Source of the DNA: Triangularia verruculosa
Taxonomy: Eukaryota; Ascomycota; Sordariomycetes; Sordariales; Podosporaceae
Reading direction: 5' to 3'
DNA length: 64,000 nt
Assembly (NCBI GenBank): GCA_033296885.1
Contig: MU863893.1
Location: 186,001 to 250,000 of the forward strand
The notes beneath the pieces are model-generated. The model searched no databases. It worked only from the letters and a program-made list of their open reading frames with translations, and was not told the DNA's origin. Shown here one piece after another: positions 52,808 through 64,000 of the stretch (positions are counted from its first letter, which is position 1; the number at the start of each line of letters is the position of its first letter). A program made the position numbers and the translations under genes.

Positions 52808-54412
52808 ATGTCGAACCATCCATCATGGCGGCTTCTTCCCGTCGAAGCTCCCGATATCCCCAACCTGCTGGTCTCGGCCACCTTCACAAAGGACTCGTAC
52901 CGGTTTCGTCTCACTGACCTCGCCAATGTCTGGGTCGAGGACATGGAGAGAAAGCCCATCATTAAGCGTGGCCTGATGGAGGATACGAGTATTGACCTTA
53001 GTGATGGTCCTGATCAGGTCCGACGAATGCTCGGCATTCTTCAAGCTGCCTTTGACCCGGATAATCCTGAACACTCGGACACATCCCTGACTCTCGCAAG
53101 AGATGACGACCACGACTCGCTTGTGCTCCATGTCACTTGCGTTCTACCCCAACCACTGAAGCCGTTCAAATGGCCGATGCAACTGAAGAAATGCCCGCAA
53201 TCCAACCTTGCAACCGAACTGGTGCTACCCATGGTCCAGGCGCATGAGGCGAAACTGCAAGAGATTGATCACCTGATATCAGCCCTGCGAGAAAAGGACA
53301 GCATCATCGCAAGGCTTGTTGACAAGCTCGAGGCTACTGGCACCGGGCTTGAGCACGTCTTCAATTCGCTGTCTGGGAAGCGTAAAGTCACGAGAGCCGC
53401 TGCTGAAGCAAAAGTGAAGGGCCTCGCCCCTTTCTCCGTAGCGGAGTTCCGAAATAGCACTCCGGAGCCACGTTCTGTCGCTCAGCCCTCTGACGTGTCA
53501 ACTCTTTTGGAGGACGTTTTCGGTACCACCGGGCTGGCGTACAAGCCGGACCTTGATCTTGAAGCTTCGGCCATGTTGAACGATTGGTGGATCAAGATCG
53601 GAAAGGGAAAACACGTTGGCTTGGTCGGCAAGCCCAGCAGGAAAAAGGCCCGGACACCCTCGCCCCCACCGGCCACAGAGACCAAGGTGAAGAATGAGGA
53701 TGAGGACGACTTTCAGGTCCAGGTCACCCCCTCCGGCGCTCCGAAGCGTGACACCCGCGCGCGGGCTCAACCGGAGGCAATCAACGATGATGATGAGACC
53801 TCTTCGGGGGAGGATGAAGACCAACAAGCAGCGTCATCTGCTCGGAAAGACCAGACCCCGTCTCCCAGCAAGCCGGCCAGATCCCGGGTCGGTGCTTTGG
53901 GCCGGCACAAAGCTCAGTCAACCTCACCGGTGCCACGCCGGACACCTCCGAGGAAAGCTGCTGCCAACTTGGCAACGGGATCCTACAATGATGACTCGGA
54001 GACGGCCTCTGATGACGACCAAGTAAATGACGCCAGCCATTCATCCCCACAACCCGCCAAGCAACTTCCAACCAGGGGAGGATTGGGACGCATTGGAGGC
54101 AAGGCCAAGCCAGATCCAGCATCGCCCGAGCCCAAACGCCCTATCTCACCTGTAGCCTTGGAAAATAAGCCTAGCCCGGCACCAAAGAGACAAAAGCTTG
54201 GTATCATTGGAAAACACTCTTCAACCCCGGACGCCGAAGCATCGGCACCAAGTGATGATGCTAGAGGGAGGAGCAAAAGAAAAACACCAGCCTCCGTCCC
54301 AAGGGAACGCGAAACATCACAGGAGCGGGCTGACAGGAAGCGGGCCGAGTTGCAAAAAGAACTGGAGAGTCGAGCAGCAGCAGGCCCTGCGAAGAAGAAG
54401 CGGAAGTTCTAG
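52808..54412 (+). CDS. XRCC4-like factor (XLF/Nej1), non-homologous end joining
   Basis: Intronless, 534 residues from the ATG at 52808; the open frame upstream lacks a better ATG. The N-terminal head domain matches XLF: WRLLPVEAPDIPNLLVSATF, then DSYRFRLTDLANVWVEDMER, then TSIDLSDGPDQVRRMLGILQ. A coiled-coil stalk spans about 145-190. The long tail is disordered, acidic and S/T-P-rich. It contains four short Gly motifs: HVGLVGK (269-275), RVGALGRHK (360-368), GGLGRIGGK (424-432) and KLGIIGKH (463-470). It ends in a basic cluster (AKKKRKF) resembling the Ku-binding/nuclear-localisation tail of XLF. The protein acts in the nucleus with Lig4-XRCC4/Lif1 and Ku to bridge DNA ends. The Nej1 identity is by family features, not by a search. 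Confidence 0.88.
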   Translation: MSNHPSWRLLPVEAPDIPNLLVSATFTKDSYRFRLTDLANVWVEDMERKPIIKRGLMEDTSIDLSDGPDQVRRMLGILQAAFDPDNPEHSDTSLTLARDDDHDSLVLHVTCVLPQPLKPFKWPMQLKKCPQSNLATELVLPMVQAHEAKLQEIDHLISALREKDSIIARLVDKLEATGTGLEHVFNSLSGKRKVTRAAAEAKVKGLAPFSVAEFRNSTPEPRSVAQPSDVSTLLEDVFGTTGLAYKPDLDLEASAMLNDWWIKIGKGKHVGLVGKPSRKKARTPSPPPATETKVKNEDEDDFQVQVTPSGAPKRDTRARAQPEAINDDDETSSGEDEDQQAASSARKDQTPSPSKPARSRVGALGRHKAQSTSPVPRRTPPRKAAANLATGSYNDDSETASDDDQVNDASHSSPQPAKQLPTRGGLGRIGGKAKPDPASPEPKRPISPVALENKPSPAPKRQKLGIIGKHSSTPDAEASAPSDDARGRSKRKTPASVPRERETSQERADRKRAELQKELESRAAAGPAKKKRKF

Positions 54413-57400
54413 CCACAATACTCATCTTTCTGTTATCAGGTGTCGAGACATACTGTTCATCCATGCAATCACACCAGGTTTACTGCCCTACAATTATTTC
54501 TCGCTAGGTACCTCGCTTCACTGATTTACATAATAACCTTTCCTAACATCATGTCCACCAATCTGCGGTTTAGGACAGGAACATGTCACCTGCGGTCCTC
54601 AAGTTACACGGTCTCGGGAACACCTGTTCAACCTTCCGGCTGTGGTTGTGTAACCATGTCTCAAGTCCCATGCGTCCCATTGAGACCGGTCACTGGCTCT
54701 GGGATTACACAAGGCAAAAGGTTGTGCCACAAAAGACTGTGTTTAAGGGACAACCTAAGTCCGAAAGAAAGGAATGCCTACTGGGCTGCCGGAGTTAGAA
54801 GACCGATACCGACAATTCGAGGTCGGGACTTTGTGAACCCGTAGGGCATCTACCATCGGGAGCATCAACGTCACCAACAGCACGGTACCTTGTCGCCGAC
54901 TGGGTTGCCGAGCACAACCGCGACTATCTCGGCGGTCAAAAGCTTAGAAGGCCCGGTTAGTTGACCAGCATTACGGCCGGGAGGCTACTTCATGACTGAA
55001 TGGTGGTACCAGTATCACAGGCTATGTAGCTAGGGCTGCTGTCGCTTACCCCACGGCCTCTCAAGCCGATTTTGCCTTTGTGGCAATGCCATAAAGATTT
55101 AGCTGGTTTACCGGTCACCCTCAACTACCCTTGACCACCCTCAGCTATCTGCAGCGCTGCCCTTGTTCCTGAAACCGTTTCACTAGAAATGAGGGAATAG
55201 TTGAGACCTTCTGGCGGTACACGATGCTCGGACTTGTTGAACAGACAAGACAATGCTCCGATGTGGACGCTGGATGTCTTCCCCGCCTGACCACATGGTA
55301 ACGCGCCTGTTGCAAAAGAGAGGCCCAGAAGGGAGACACCGACCTATGGAACCAATGACGAAAGCCTTTGTCGAGTGTAAGATACGCACACCTTTCTCTG
55401 AACCACATGATAAATAGGAGGCCACTTGGCGACAGCTGTGTCAACGCGACCACGAGAACGAACGATCAGATACACTTCTGCACAGCAACAATCGATACAC
55501 CGTGTCGTCGGGACGATCACCTAACTTTCGAGCTAGGTGACGTTGTACGAGCCCTTTCCTCTATTGTCATGTGATACCACAGGTCTACCCATCAGCCCAA
55601 TGGGCCGAAGCTATCACTCCGAGGATACATGCCCTCAGATCCAGTAACGGTAGCGCGTGCTGGGAATGGGGCTTTTTCATTCTCTTGGCTTCCACTCCAA
55701 GACGACAGAAGTCTCGCCACAGCTCTCTTCTCCGATGCAAAGCAAAGCGTCGAGTTTGGCACCCAGGTTGATACAGCCATGCCTTGTTTGCATCAAGAGG
55801 CGATCAGTCCAGGGGCCTCGACAGGCAACATGTCAGCTTTCATGTCAGCTCACCGCTCTCCTGCGACAGGAAAGCCACGATCATCGTAGATGCGCCATGG
55901 GGCACCGGAAACAAGTTCCGGGTCGCACCGCAGGCTGTCAAATAGCACTGGAGGTTATCTGACGCCGGAGACACCTCCGGGTCCTCTGCTCGAGTTAAAT
56001 TCCAATCTGGGAGACGAAGAGCCACCATTTCGATATGTCGCTCGTCATGGATCAGCTCATACATCAAACTTGATCTCTTGCAGCAAGACTCGACACGAAC
56101 AGGGTGTCGTAAACGCACGCCCGTCCTTGATTGCGCCATGATATCTGAACTCGGCCCTTTTCCCATCTCATGCCGAGCGGACCAAACACGTTGATTCCAT
56201 GGCTCAGGGCCGGTGGTGATCGGCAAGCCCAAGTTGGTGTGCGTCATTTAGGTCCGTCAACCCCACGCGGGAAGTTGCGGTCAAATCAGCGTTTGACACC
56301 TACGCGGTTCGTATGCAGCTTTCCAACGATAGTCGTGCCTTCGTTGCATGGCTTGCACGCAGCCCGGATTGACAGGTCTTGAGGAGGTTGCGACGGTCTC
56401 GATTGTGTCATTTGAGGTGAGGTCGTTGACCCGCGGTGGGTTCTTTGATAGCTACGGAACGGGACGCCCGCAGGAGCGCTACTGCACCGGCTTCTCGGGT
56501 CTGTCAGCGTCCACTCATTTCTCGGAGCCAGGCTAGTGAAGGAGCGCCTCGAATGCCGCTTGCCGTGGTGGCAGACGTCTTCAGCCAATTCGCGACGGCG
56601 CTATGCCGGTGTGCCATTGCCCACTGCAGAATGGTCAGGGTGGGAGATTCCTGATCTTGGTGAGGATTCTAGCCGCGAAATGCGCCGTCGCCATAACATG
56701 CCAAATGGAGAAGCTTTCGATGCAGAATGTCCGAAGGAACTTTCCCCCTCTTGAAACCTTTCCAGGACGACGGTCAGGCCCGTCTTGACGCTATTTTACA
56801 AACAACTTTTTAGCATCGGACCAAGAAAACAGATGCCGGCATCCGGCAGTGGGCCTCAAGCTAGTTTTATCATGATGTCTTTGCGTGTCTGTCATGGCCG
56901 CGAAAGAAAAGAGAAGGAATTGTTCTAGGGGAACTCACAATCGCATCAAAATACCAAGCATGATCATGGGCACTATTTCCCTGGCGTGGGGTTTAGTTCA
57001 GAGCACTGAGACATGCCCACTGGCAGGCCGTAACACAGGCACTGACAGGTCCCGCCTACCCGGTTTGGCAGCAGATCCAATCTCGATCAAGCGGGACCCT
57101 CCGCCGATCGACTGGGGAACCCCAGGCCATCAAAGGGTTCCAAAAACTCGGTCGGATCAATGAGAACGAGCGCTGGAGCAAGCGAGGGCACGGCATCGTT
57201 GCCTTTTGCTGTCAGCATGCCCAGAGGTGTGGCCACATGAGCCCCCGTTATCCTTACTACTGCACGCAATGCAGCTCCATGACGGCCAACGGCTCTTCTT
57301 ATTCGCCCTTTTGCTCTGCCAGGTTATCGGCCCCAGTCAACCGCCTTCCGCTATGGGGATGGTTTGCGACCGAGACCGAGACAAAGGCAGCTGAGACAGA

Positions 57401-57424
57401 GCCCAGCCGGGGGGCTACTTGCAG

Positions 57425-57460
57425 TTGCAGCAGACTATTGTATTGCAGCAGACTATTGTA
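57425..57460. repeat. 18-bp perfect tandem duplication
   Basis: Two identical copies of TTGCAGCAGACTATTGTA in direct tandem. Confidence 0.95.
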
Positions 57461-58316
57461 TGCTCTGGGGCGGTTGGTGGGGGATGGCTCGAGCTCGGCT
57501 TTCCCGATTTCGTCTCCATTGTTCCTCACGGCAACGGCCCTTGGCTTGCAAAGAGGAAAAAGCAACTCTCAGCAAGCAAAGGAAACCGGCCTCTGTGATC
57601 CATGTTCCATGCCGCCGCTGTCAGAATTTCGAGGGCTGCCGTACCCCCGTGGCGGCATCTGTAGGTCGACGTATTTGGAAGGTTGGCCAAGTCAAGTCCA
57701 TAGTCTAACCTTCAGTTCAGACGCATCCGCTATATCGGCTGATGATGCCATCCTGATCTCCGAGGCGCCAACATGTTCATGACCCGCGCAATGCATAGCG
57801 GACTCCTGTTCTTCTGTCTGGTCAGTTGCCGGCTTCGAAATTTGGATCATCTTCTCTGCATTGAGGGTGTGCAATGGAGAAGTTACATCGGACCAAGTCT
57901 CAGATACCTTTGGTCGACAACGGTCGACTGATTGCTTGCCAGCCCGGCTTTTCTTGGCGGACCCCCAACCTCAAGGTGCCACTCATCGCGTGGCTGCATA
58001 TGCTATTCGTACGCATGGCAGCGAAATAGTTCAAAGCCTTGCGTCAGACTGAAAGCTACTGACAGGTCACATCCGTTCAGGTTTTGCTTCCTTTGTTGCG
58101 CGGCCCATAGTCCGTTTTCTTGCTGTTCGTTCATCACAAACCGGCGACTGGCGACGCCCCCAACATGAAGATATCACTAGACTGAAAGCGGGAGAACCGT
58201 CCAGAATTACTAATTACCAGTCAGCCAATTCCTCCACAGTGGCATAGTTGGTCATGAGAAACAGAAAAAGATGCAACAGCGGGGATATCCATCCGGTGCC
58301 AGCCCGGGTTGCAAAT

Positions 58317-58349
58317 CCCGCTGCCCGTCCCGCTGCCCGTCCCGCTGCC
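58317..58349. repeat. 12-bp tandem repeat
   Basis: About 2.75 copies of CCCGCTGCCCGT. Confidence 0.92.
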
Positions 58350-60563
58350 AACCTGTTGTCCCACCATTACACAAAGGGACCTGTGATGAGGGGTAATTGG
58401 AATTTGGATAGGGCAGTAAGCATCACAAGTATCACCCCGCCGTGCCCTTTTTTTACCTACTGCGAAACCAAGGCATACGGACACTGAGGTCATCTGAGAG
58501 GGTTTTGGCCACCTTCCGGCTCATCTCCAGCAATATCCACAGTGCAGTGGGAATCTTATGAAGGATAACTCTGGACAGGCATGGCACATCACACATGGTG
58601 GACTGTGGTTCCAGGACGGAATTCGGTATTGGCCCCCAACAGCGCTCAGCCTACGTCTTGATAGCTGCATTCTTCCAGCGATGCGATCCCGGGAACGGAT
58701 CGTCTTAACGCGGCTGTTAAGATCAGACACGTCATGTGTTGGATCACACGCTCAATACCTGCTGCGAGCCCTGGGAGACAATGTGCCACCCGGGCGCTTA
58801 ACTTGGTGATCAAGTCTGGGTGTCGCAATCGAGAACCGAACTGTGCAAGACGCATGTGCTGATATACAGCCCGTTGGTCGTTGTTGCCGGATTCAGGCTC
58901 AATCCCGACACCATCTTTGACTTCAGACCCAAGAGAGGAACGGGAGTCGGTCAATGAAAGAAATTTAGTGTAGAAAAGCATTGTTATTGGGCTCTTCTTC
59001 CAACCACTAGTCTAGCAGAAGGGGTCCTATGTAACAGGCTTCTTCGGCATTATGGCCCATGAAAGGGGGAGGATGCCATCTGGCACTTGAGCAGGGGTAA
59101 CTGAACTGCGGCCACTGTGAAGCTTCACACCATCTCCAGCTTTACGCACGGACGGACCCGAGCAGTTGGTAACCAATCATGTTGGTTAAGACCGGAGAGA
59201 TGGAGCCACACCCTACCACCACCACGAGGGCCGTCAGGGATGTGCTCGAACATCTGCCATCCTTGCCAGCTCTGGCGATGGTTGAGGGAAATGGTTAATT
59301 ATTACCATGTCATATCGTGATGTTGCGCATTGTCGTCGCCATGAGTGGGCCTTGAGAAAGGAGGGGGGAGCACAGTGGCGTCTCTGGCGCTTAACCTCAT
59401 CCTAGCGAAATCACAGACGCGATATGCGATATTGGGTCAACGGCAATGGAACAGTGGCATTCGACTGAGGTCAGTAAGCCGGCTGAAGTTACTGCCGTGC
59501 TTGTTGTCCGAGGCTTCAATGAGATTGGAACGACGCCAAGGGCCTGCAAAGAACAATGCCTGCCGCAACCACCGTGCTGTTCCATCACCACTTGGGGCCT
59601 GTTCGTGGTATTCACCATCGGCAGCACACACACCGACAGCCCCAATCCGGAGTCAGGAGACGTTTCAGACTGCCCTTTCAACTGCACTCCCGCCGAGCAC
59701 CATTCCATCGTCGGGGCTCTGGCATGCACAGCCAGATGCTGGAATAATTAAGCACGCATTTGATGTGATGCGCAATCTCCTCTTCCACCGGTTGCACAGC
59801 ATGGATCTTGGTTTCCATCGCAGATGTCCGCTCAGGTCTATGGCAAGGGGGACTGCCGGCCACTTCCACCCCTCGTCTTCGGAGCCAAACTCCTCACGGG
59901 GCTTCACCCAACAGCATCCTGCGCAGACTTCTGAATCGGTCGCTTTCCGGCAAATTTGGGGGCTGTTGTGTGCGTGTGGTGTGTGGCTTTCTCGGTGTGG
60001 CACACAAGCATCAGACACACCCCCTTTTTCCGGACCTACTCCAATAATACGGACCGGAATTGCCGGGCGGCAAGCTTTTTGGGCCTGTTAAGAATGGTTC
60101 CAGATATCCGGAACCGAAAGGATTCTCACATGTACGGCCTTTTGTGGTTTCTTGGGTGCTGGAACCAACAGCTCCAGCCATGATTGCATTGCGGCTGTCG
60201 GGATACTTGTTTCGATGGGCTTTGCGGAGAAAAACCGGAGGGGATTGTAAATCAAGAATGCACAGCCCTCTGTTACTGGACGGATGGATCATGGGAGGAC
60301 ATGAGGCTGCAACCAAAAGCCTGGGACGAGCGAAGACGGTCGGCAATTGCGGTCTGTCCAATGTGAAGGGGGAGAATTTTGCTGCCTTTTGGCTGTGTGC
60401 CGGCGTAAATGTGGCCGTTGCCTGATGGCCGTTGAGTGATGGTGGCTGGTTGACGTACCGCGACCTGCCCGGTGACCGTTATTCGGATATCGATATTCGA
60501 TCTCAAAGGGTTGGAACACCTCGAAGCCAGTACCTGATTACTGAAACCCTAGGTCAAATACGA

Positions 60564-60584
60564 CACTCACTCACTCACTCACTC
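60564..60584. repeat. (CACT)n microsatellite
   Basis: About five uninterrupted CACT units. Confidence 0.9.
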
Positions 60585-62421
60585 GACCACAAATAATGCT
60601 CAGTGACGAGGCCCTCAGGGCTGAGATAATGACACTGCATTATTGCTAATGTCGCCTCCCGTTCCCTCCCTGTCTGTAGGTCCATGACAGACTGGCGTCT
60701 TCAAGACACCATACATGTTACACAAACATTGCAGTGTCTTGGCACCGCATGATCAATTTGCACTTGGGCTTTGCAGACTTGCACAGCCTTCATAATCACT
60801 GGCATTCCCCGTGGGGAAGTTCATAATCAGCAGCCTGGAGCTTGCGTGCCGATGCAGATGTGAGGCGGCGGTCAAGTTACGGTCGCGTGGCGACATGGTT
60901 GGGGGGATGATGAAACCAATATGTACCTACTCAGGTCGAGATGGGGGTTGGAGGCGGCACGGCACTGCACGGTTCAGGGCCGGTCTGGAGTCTTGCCCCG
61001 CCATTTGCACATCCTTCAGCTTGAAGATTATTACTGCATGACAGCGAACCTGTGTCCATACTAGGTACCTAACTAATCTCCCTTGCACCAGAACAAAGAC
61101 ATTGTGGAAGATGCCGTGGATGGCGTTCAGGGCTGAGACACGGGCACCTTGCCTCGTGGTGGTGGAGCTACCACATGGCTGCCCCAAGATGCACAAGGTT
61201 GACGCCTTCCAATATCACCATGTCAGCCGCCATCGGAGCTTCAAGTGATCAGTTACGGATAAGAGATAAAGCTGCAGCAGTTTCTCACTGCAAACACCAA
61301 ACTACTTGACAACCGCATAGGTCACAGGGAAAACAAAACAGCTGCTGACTTCTTCAAACATAAACAGCCGGGCTAGAACCCATTCGTGAGTTGGCCCTAG
61401 CAGTCGACGGTGATAGGTAACCGGTCTCCCCACATCTTTCCCTGTGCGGATTGCTTCGTTTGCGTATTATGCTGCGCAAAAAAAAGAACCATCGACCACA
61501 AGAATCCCCGCCGTTTTCTTCAAGTGGTCCGGCTGAAAGCCCACGATCAGATCGTACGATGGTGACGATGGGGGCTTGCATGACCTTACCGGTTCGATGC
61601 CCAACACAGCTCGAAGAGGTTGCCTTGGCGGTCGCCACGGGTAGAGCTCGACTGCCACAAGGGCTGGAGGAAGGGGGGGGTAAGGGAAGAGGATATGCCG
61701 GGTGCAGCCGAGCGATGTTTTTTTGGGCTTGTGTTGAAGGTAGACGCCATCACGAAGACATTGCCGTATATGTCTAGCCTCATTGATCCTCCTGACAGCA
61801 GGGCTTGCCTTGCCATCTCGTCAAGAGGCACGTCTTCAGACCACCAAGTGAAAACAACGGTTTAATAAGCTACCAAAATCCCATCATTTCTATCAAAAAC
61901 GTTTCGCTCGAATCCCCCATAATGATGAAATGCAAGAAAGACAACGGCAAACAAACGCCCACAGGAACCCCTCCATCCACTCCAAATCTCCAAAAGGTCT
62001 CCTCAGCCACATCAACACCCTGGACCCCCCCTGACCACTGACCACCGATTGCTGCCCCTCCCAACCAATAGAGCCCGCTGTGATTCCCTGCAGAAGCAAA
62101 GGGAGAAAAAAAGTGACAAGCATCCCTTCAGCACTGACAGCCGGAGGGACAAGTGACACCTGCACCTCCCAGGACCAGGTTTTGGGAGCAGCGTCGACGA
62201 TCATCCGCAACGATTTTGCAAATCCTACTACCCTTCATTTTCAGCCCAAGAAGTCAAGTGACAACAATGACGTTTTATTTTCTCTAGGTAATTGCAACAT
62301 TGAACCCTCAGCACAAACGCAGTAAACCAGTGGCCAGATATTGATACAAAAAAAAGTCTTTCTTTTTTTCCAACTTCAAATTCAACCAACAACAACAACA
62401 ACAAAAAAAAAACACTATGGT

Positions 62422-62447
62422 GGGTAGGTAGGTAGGTAGGTAGGTAT
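62422..62447. repeat. (GGTA)n microsatellite
   Basis: Six tandem TAGG/GGTA units, the longest instance of the TAGGTA word seen between genes in this window. Confidence 0.92.
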
Positions 62448-62577
62448 AATTGTACAAGAAAAAGAAACCAAACCCCGGGTTGCTCTCATGCCATGAAAAC
62501 GATGCCTCCCATTTACATGCTTTGCCCGCCTTACTTAGCCATGCTGTAAAACGATCAACACCCCTTGCATCTTAACT

Positions 62578-62596
62578 GGGTGTGTGTGTGTGTGTG
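62578..62596. repeat. (TG)n microsatellite
   Basis: Nine or so TG dinucleotides just past the forkhead stop codon, probably in its 3' UTR. Confidence 0.85.
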
Positions 62597-62673
62597 AAGC
62601 AAACCTTCCCAACCCCAACTTTTTTTTATCGCCGTGTGTATGTACATCGACACAGAGAAGAGAAAAAAGAAAT

Positions 62674-64000
62674 TTAATACGGGTGGTACCCCACCACACC
62701 CATTCCCGCCGCAGCATGGTGGTGGTGCTGTCCGTCGTCCATAATCGCCGTGCTGGCTCCCCATCCGCTGTGATGATGATGTCCATGATCGTACACCACC
62801 GTCCCGGGGTGCTGATGCATGATGCCACTGTGGTAGTCCCCATTGCTGGCACTTGTCGTTCTCAAGTCAGGCAGTAGCAGCCCGTCCGCCGTGCCTTGTC
62901 CATAGGCAAGCCCGACATTGACTGGCTCGGGAGTGACGGGCTCGTCACTCGGCGCTCTGGTCGACGCGGCAGACCTTTGACTGTGCAGATAGTACCCATC
63001 CTGTACTGTCTGATGGTGGTACTCCAGCCCAGTGGTCTGCGGCTCCCCAAGCATGTCCACCTGCACCAGCGGCCCAGCGGGGTAAAACCCGCCGCCGTTG
63101 CTTGGGGAGTGCCCGTACGGCGAGGTCTGCGGAGGGGGTGGGTAGTAATTCGCCGTCATGGCCGCCACCTGAGCCTGAGCCATCGCGTGCGCAATGTTCT
63201 GAGCGTGGCTCCTCATGTTGGTCTGGGCGTGTCGGCTGGCAGAGGCGGCGCGGATTCTACCGGCGTAGACACCTGCTTTGCTGCGCTGCCCAGACGAGGA
63301 GGACCTGCGGCCAAAGTCATCGTATCGATGGTAAGATGACCCCCTTGACGAGGGAAGGGATGAGGAAGAAAGGGCGCCGCTCCGTCGGGCCTGGTTACCC
63401 TTGCGGTAGCGGGTGGTGGACTGGACCCCCTCGTGGATGGCCCAGGGCTCGAGGTACCATTCGGTGGATTTCTTTTGCTGTTCTGCTGCCGACGACGTGA
63501 TGACGGTAGGGGAGGAAGACGAAAGAACGACGGGTTTGGTCGCCTCTTCCTGGCCAGAAGAAGCTTTGTCAGACTTCTCGTCTGTGGTTGTGGAAGGGTC
63601 AGATTGGCTGGCGGTGCTGCTTTTCCGCTCACGCTTGGTGAAGGCCTGCCAAGAAACGGGCAACGGTTAGCAAAGGTCCCCGAGCGGCTGGCCCAAAAAG
63701 GAAACTGAAAAAAATCATACCATGTTCATGCTCAGATTGTGCCGGATGCTGTTCTGCCACCCTTTTGTGTCATCCTTGCCCTTGTCCGTGTTCTCCCGGA
63801 ACCACTGGTAGATCTCCTGCAGGGTCATGGCGTGGTTCGGCTTGCTCATAAAGGCGCGGTAAATGAGCTTTGCGTAGGGCTCCTCGTTCTTGCTGTTGTT
63901 GCTGCTACTGCCGGCCAGACCCGAGGGTGCGCCACCCCCGCCGCCGGGAAGTGTTGCTACTGCTGCTGATGTCGGGCTCGGCGCGGTGCTGTCGATTTGG
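62674..64000 (-). CDS. Forkhead (winged-helix) transcription factor, 5' partial
   Basis: The visible exons are >64000-63721 and 63645-62674. The splice (GTATGA...TTGGCAG) yields SIRHNLSMNM joined to AFTKRERK, inside the forkhead domain. The domain starts at EEPYAKLIYRAFMSKP, continues with MTLQEIYQWFRENTD and the recognition helix WQNSIRHNLSMN, and lies near the window edge. Upstream sequence is Ser/Ala/Gly-rich (TSAAVATLPGGGGGAPSG) and continues out of the window. After the domain, LEPWAIHEGVQSTTRYRKGN is a second compact block. The tail is Ser-rich, then Tyr/Pro/His-rich with two HHHH runs near the end (GHHHHSG, QHHHHAA). It is a nuclear DNA-binding regulator; subfamily and targets are not determined. 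Confidence 0.92.

Larger units (their letters stand above)
54413..62673. other. Gene-poor 8.3-kb region
   Basis: No gene, RNA gene or intact transposon could be supported. ORFs are short, overlap on both strands, and lack domains or splice-compatible partners; the longest is 59345-60091, 248 codons. Base composition is not obviously AT-rich, so heavy RIP is not evident by eye. Several small tandem repeats are listed separately. The final several hundred bases probably hold the forkhead gene's 3' UTR. Confidence 0.55.

Noticed and set aside
59345..60091. 248-codon plus-strand ORF in the gene-poor region
   Set aside because: Begins at a non-ATG codon, has no domain or compositional order, and overlaps opposite ORFs of similar quality.
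1..64000. tRNA, 5S rRNA or CRISPR arrays
   Set aside because: No B-box/cloverleaf sequence or regularly spaced repeats were found by eye; a covariance-model scan would be decisive.

Overview
The window is nuclear DNA of a filamentous ascomycete. The gene families fit a lignocellulose-degrading Sordariomycete (Sordariales-like): an AA9 polysaccharide monooxygenase, a GH11 xylanase, Zn2Cys6 and forkhead regulators, a GRDP (DUF1399) protein, fungal XLF/Nej1, and a modular secreted subtilase. Genes carry short introns of about 50-80 bp with GTAAGT-type donors and CTAAC-type branch points. The species cannot be fixed from sequence alone. I support 21 protein-coding genes, one of them small and uncertain. 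All exon joins were worked out by hand from splice signals and reading-frame continuity, not from transcripts.

Layout. 1-4.7 kb: 3' part of a large secreted subtilase-like protein (+). About 5.0-5.4 kb: a non-coding element with terminal inverted repeats, hAT-like. 5.6-6.6 kb: AA9 LPMO with a CBM1 (-). 8.7-13 kb: a 270-aa unknown and a GRDP protein (-). 16.4-17.5 kb: a single-pass membrane protein (+). 18-23 kb: NmrA-like protein (-), Zn2Cys6 regulator (-), class I methyltransferase (+). 23-28 kb: BTB-like protein (-), a possible small membrane protein (-), zinc alcohol dehydrogenase (-). 29.9-38 kb: cytochrome P450 (-), hybrid C2H2/Zn2Cys6 regulator (-), BAHD-type acyltransferase (+). 38.6-42.4 kb: a coiled-coil protein and a disordered probable nuclear protein (both +). 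43-46 kb: GPI-anchored PEBP-like protein and a seven-TM fungal rhodopsin-domain protein (both -). 47.7-48.7 kb: secreted Cys-rich orphan (+). 50.8-51.5 kb: GH11 xylanase (+). 52.8-54.4 kb: XLF (+). 54.4-62.7 kb: more than 8 kb with no gene I can support. 62.7-64 kb: forkhead factor (-), 5' end beyond the window.

How the genes may work together. The LPMO and xylanase both act on plant cell wall and both have GGCTAR/GGNTAAA-type sites of the XlnR/XLR-1 class upstream. The P450, regulator and acyltransferase, with a shared regulator/acyltransferase promoter region, look like a small tailoring-enzyme cluster lacking a core synthase. NmrA, Zn2Cys6 and methyltransferase form a second, weaker grouping. 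The remaining genes look like unrelated housekeeping or surface functions. No tRNA, rRNA or CRISPR was seen, and no intact transposase.
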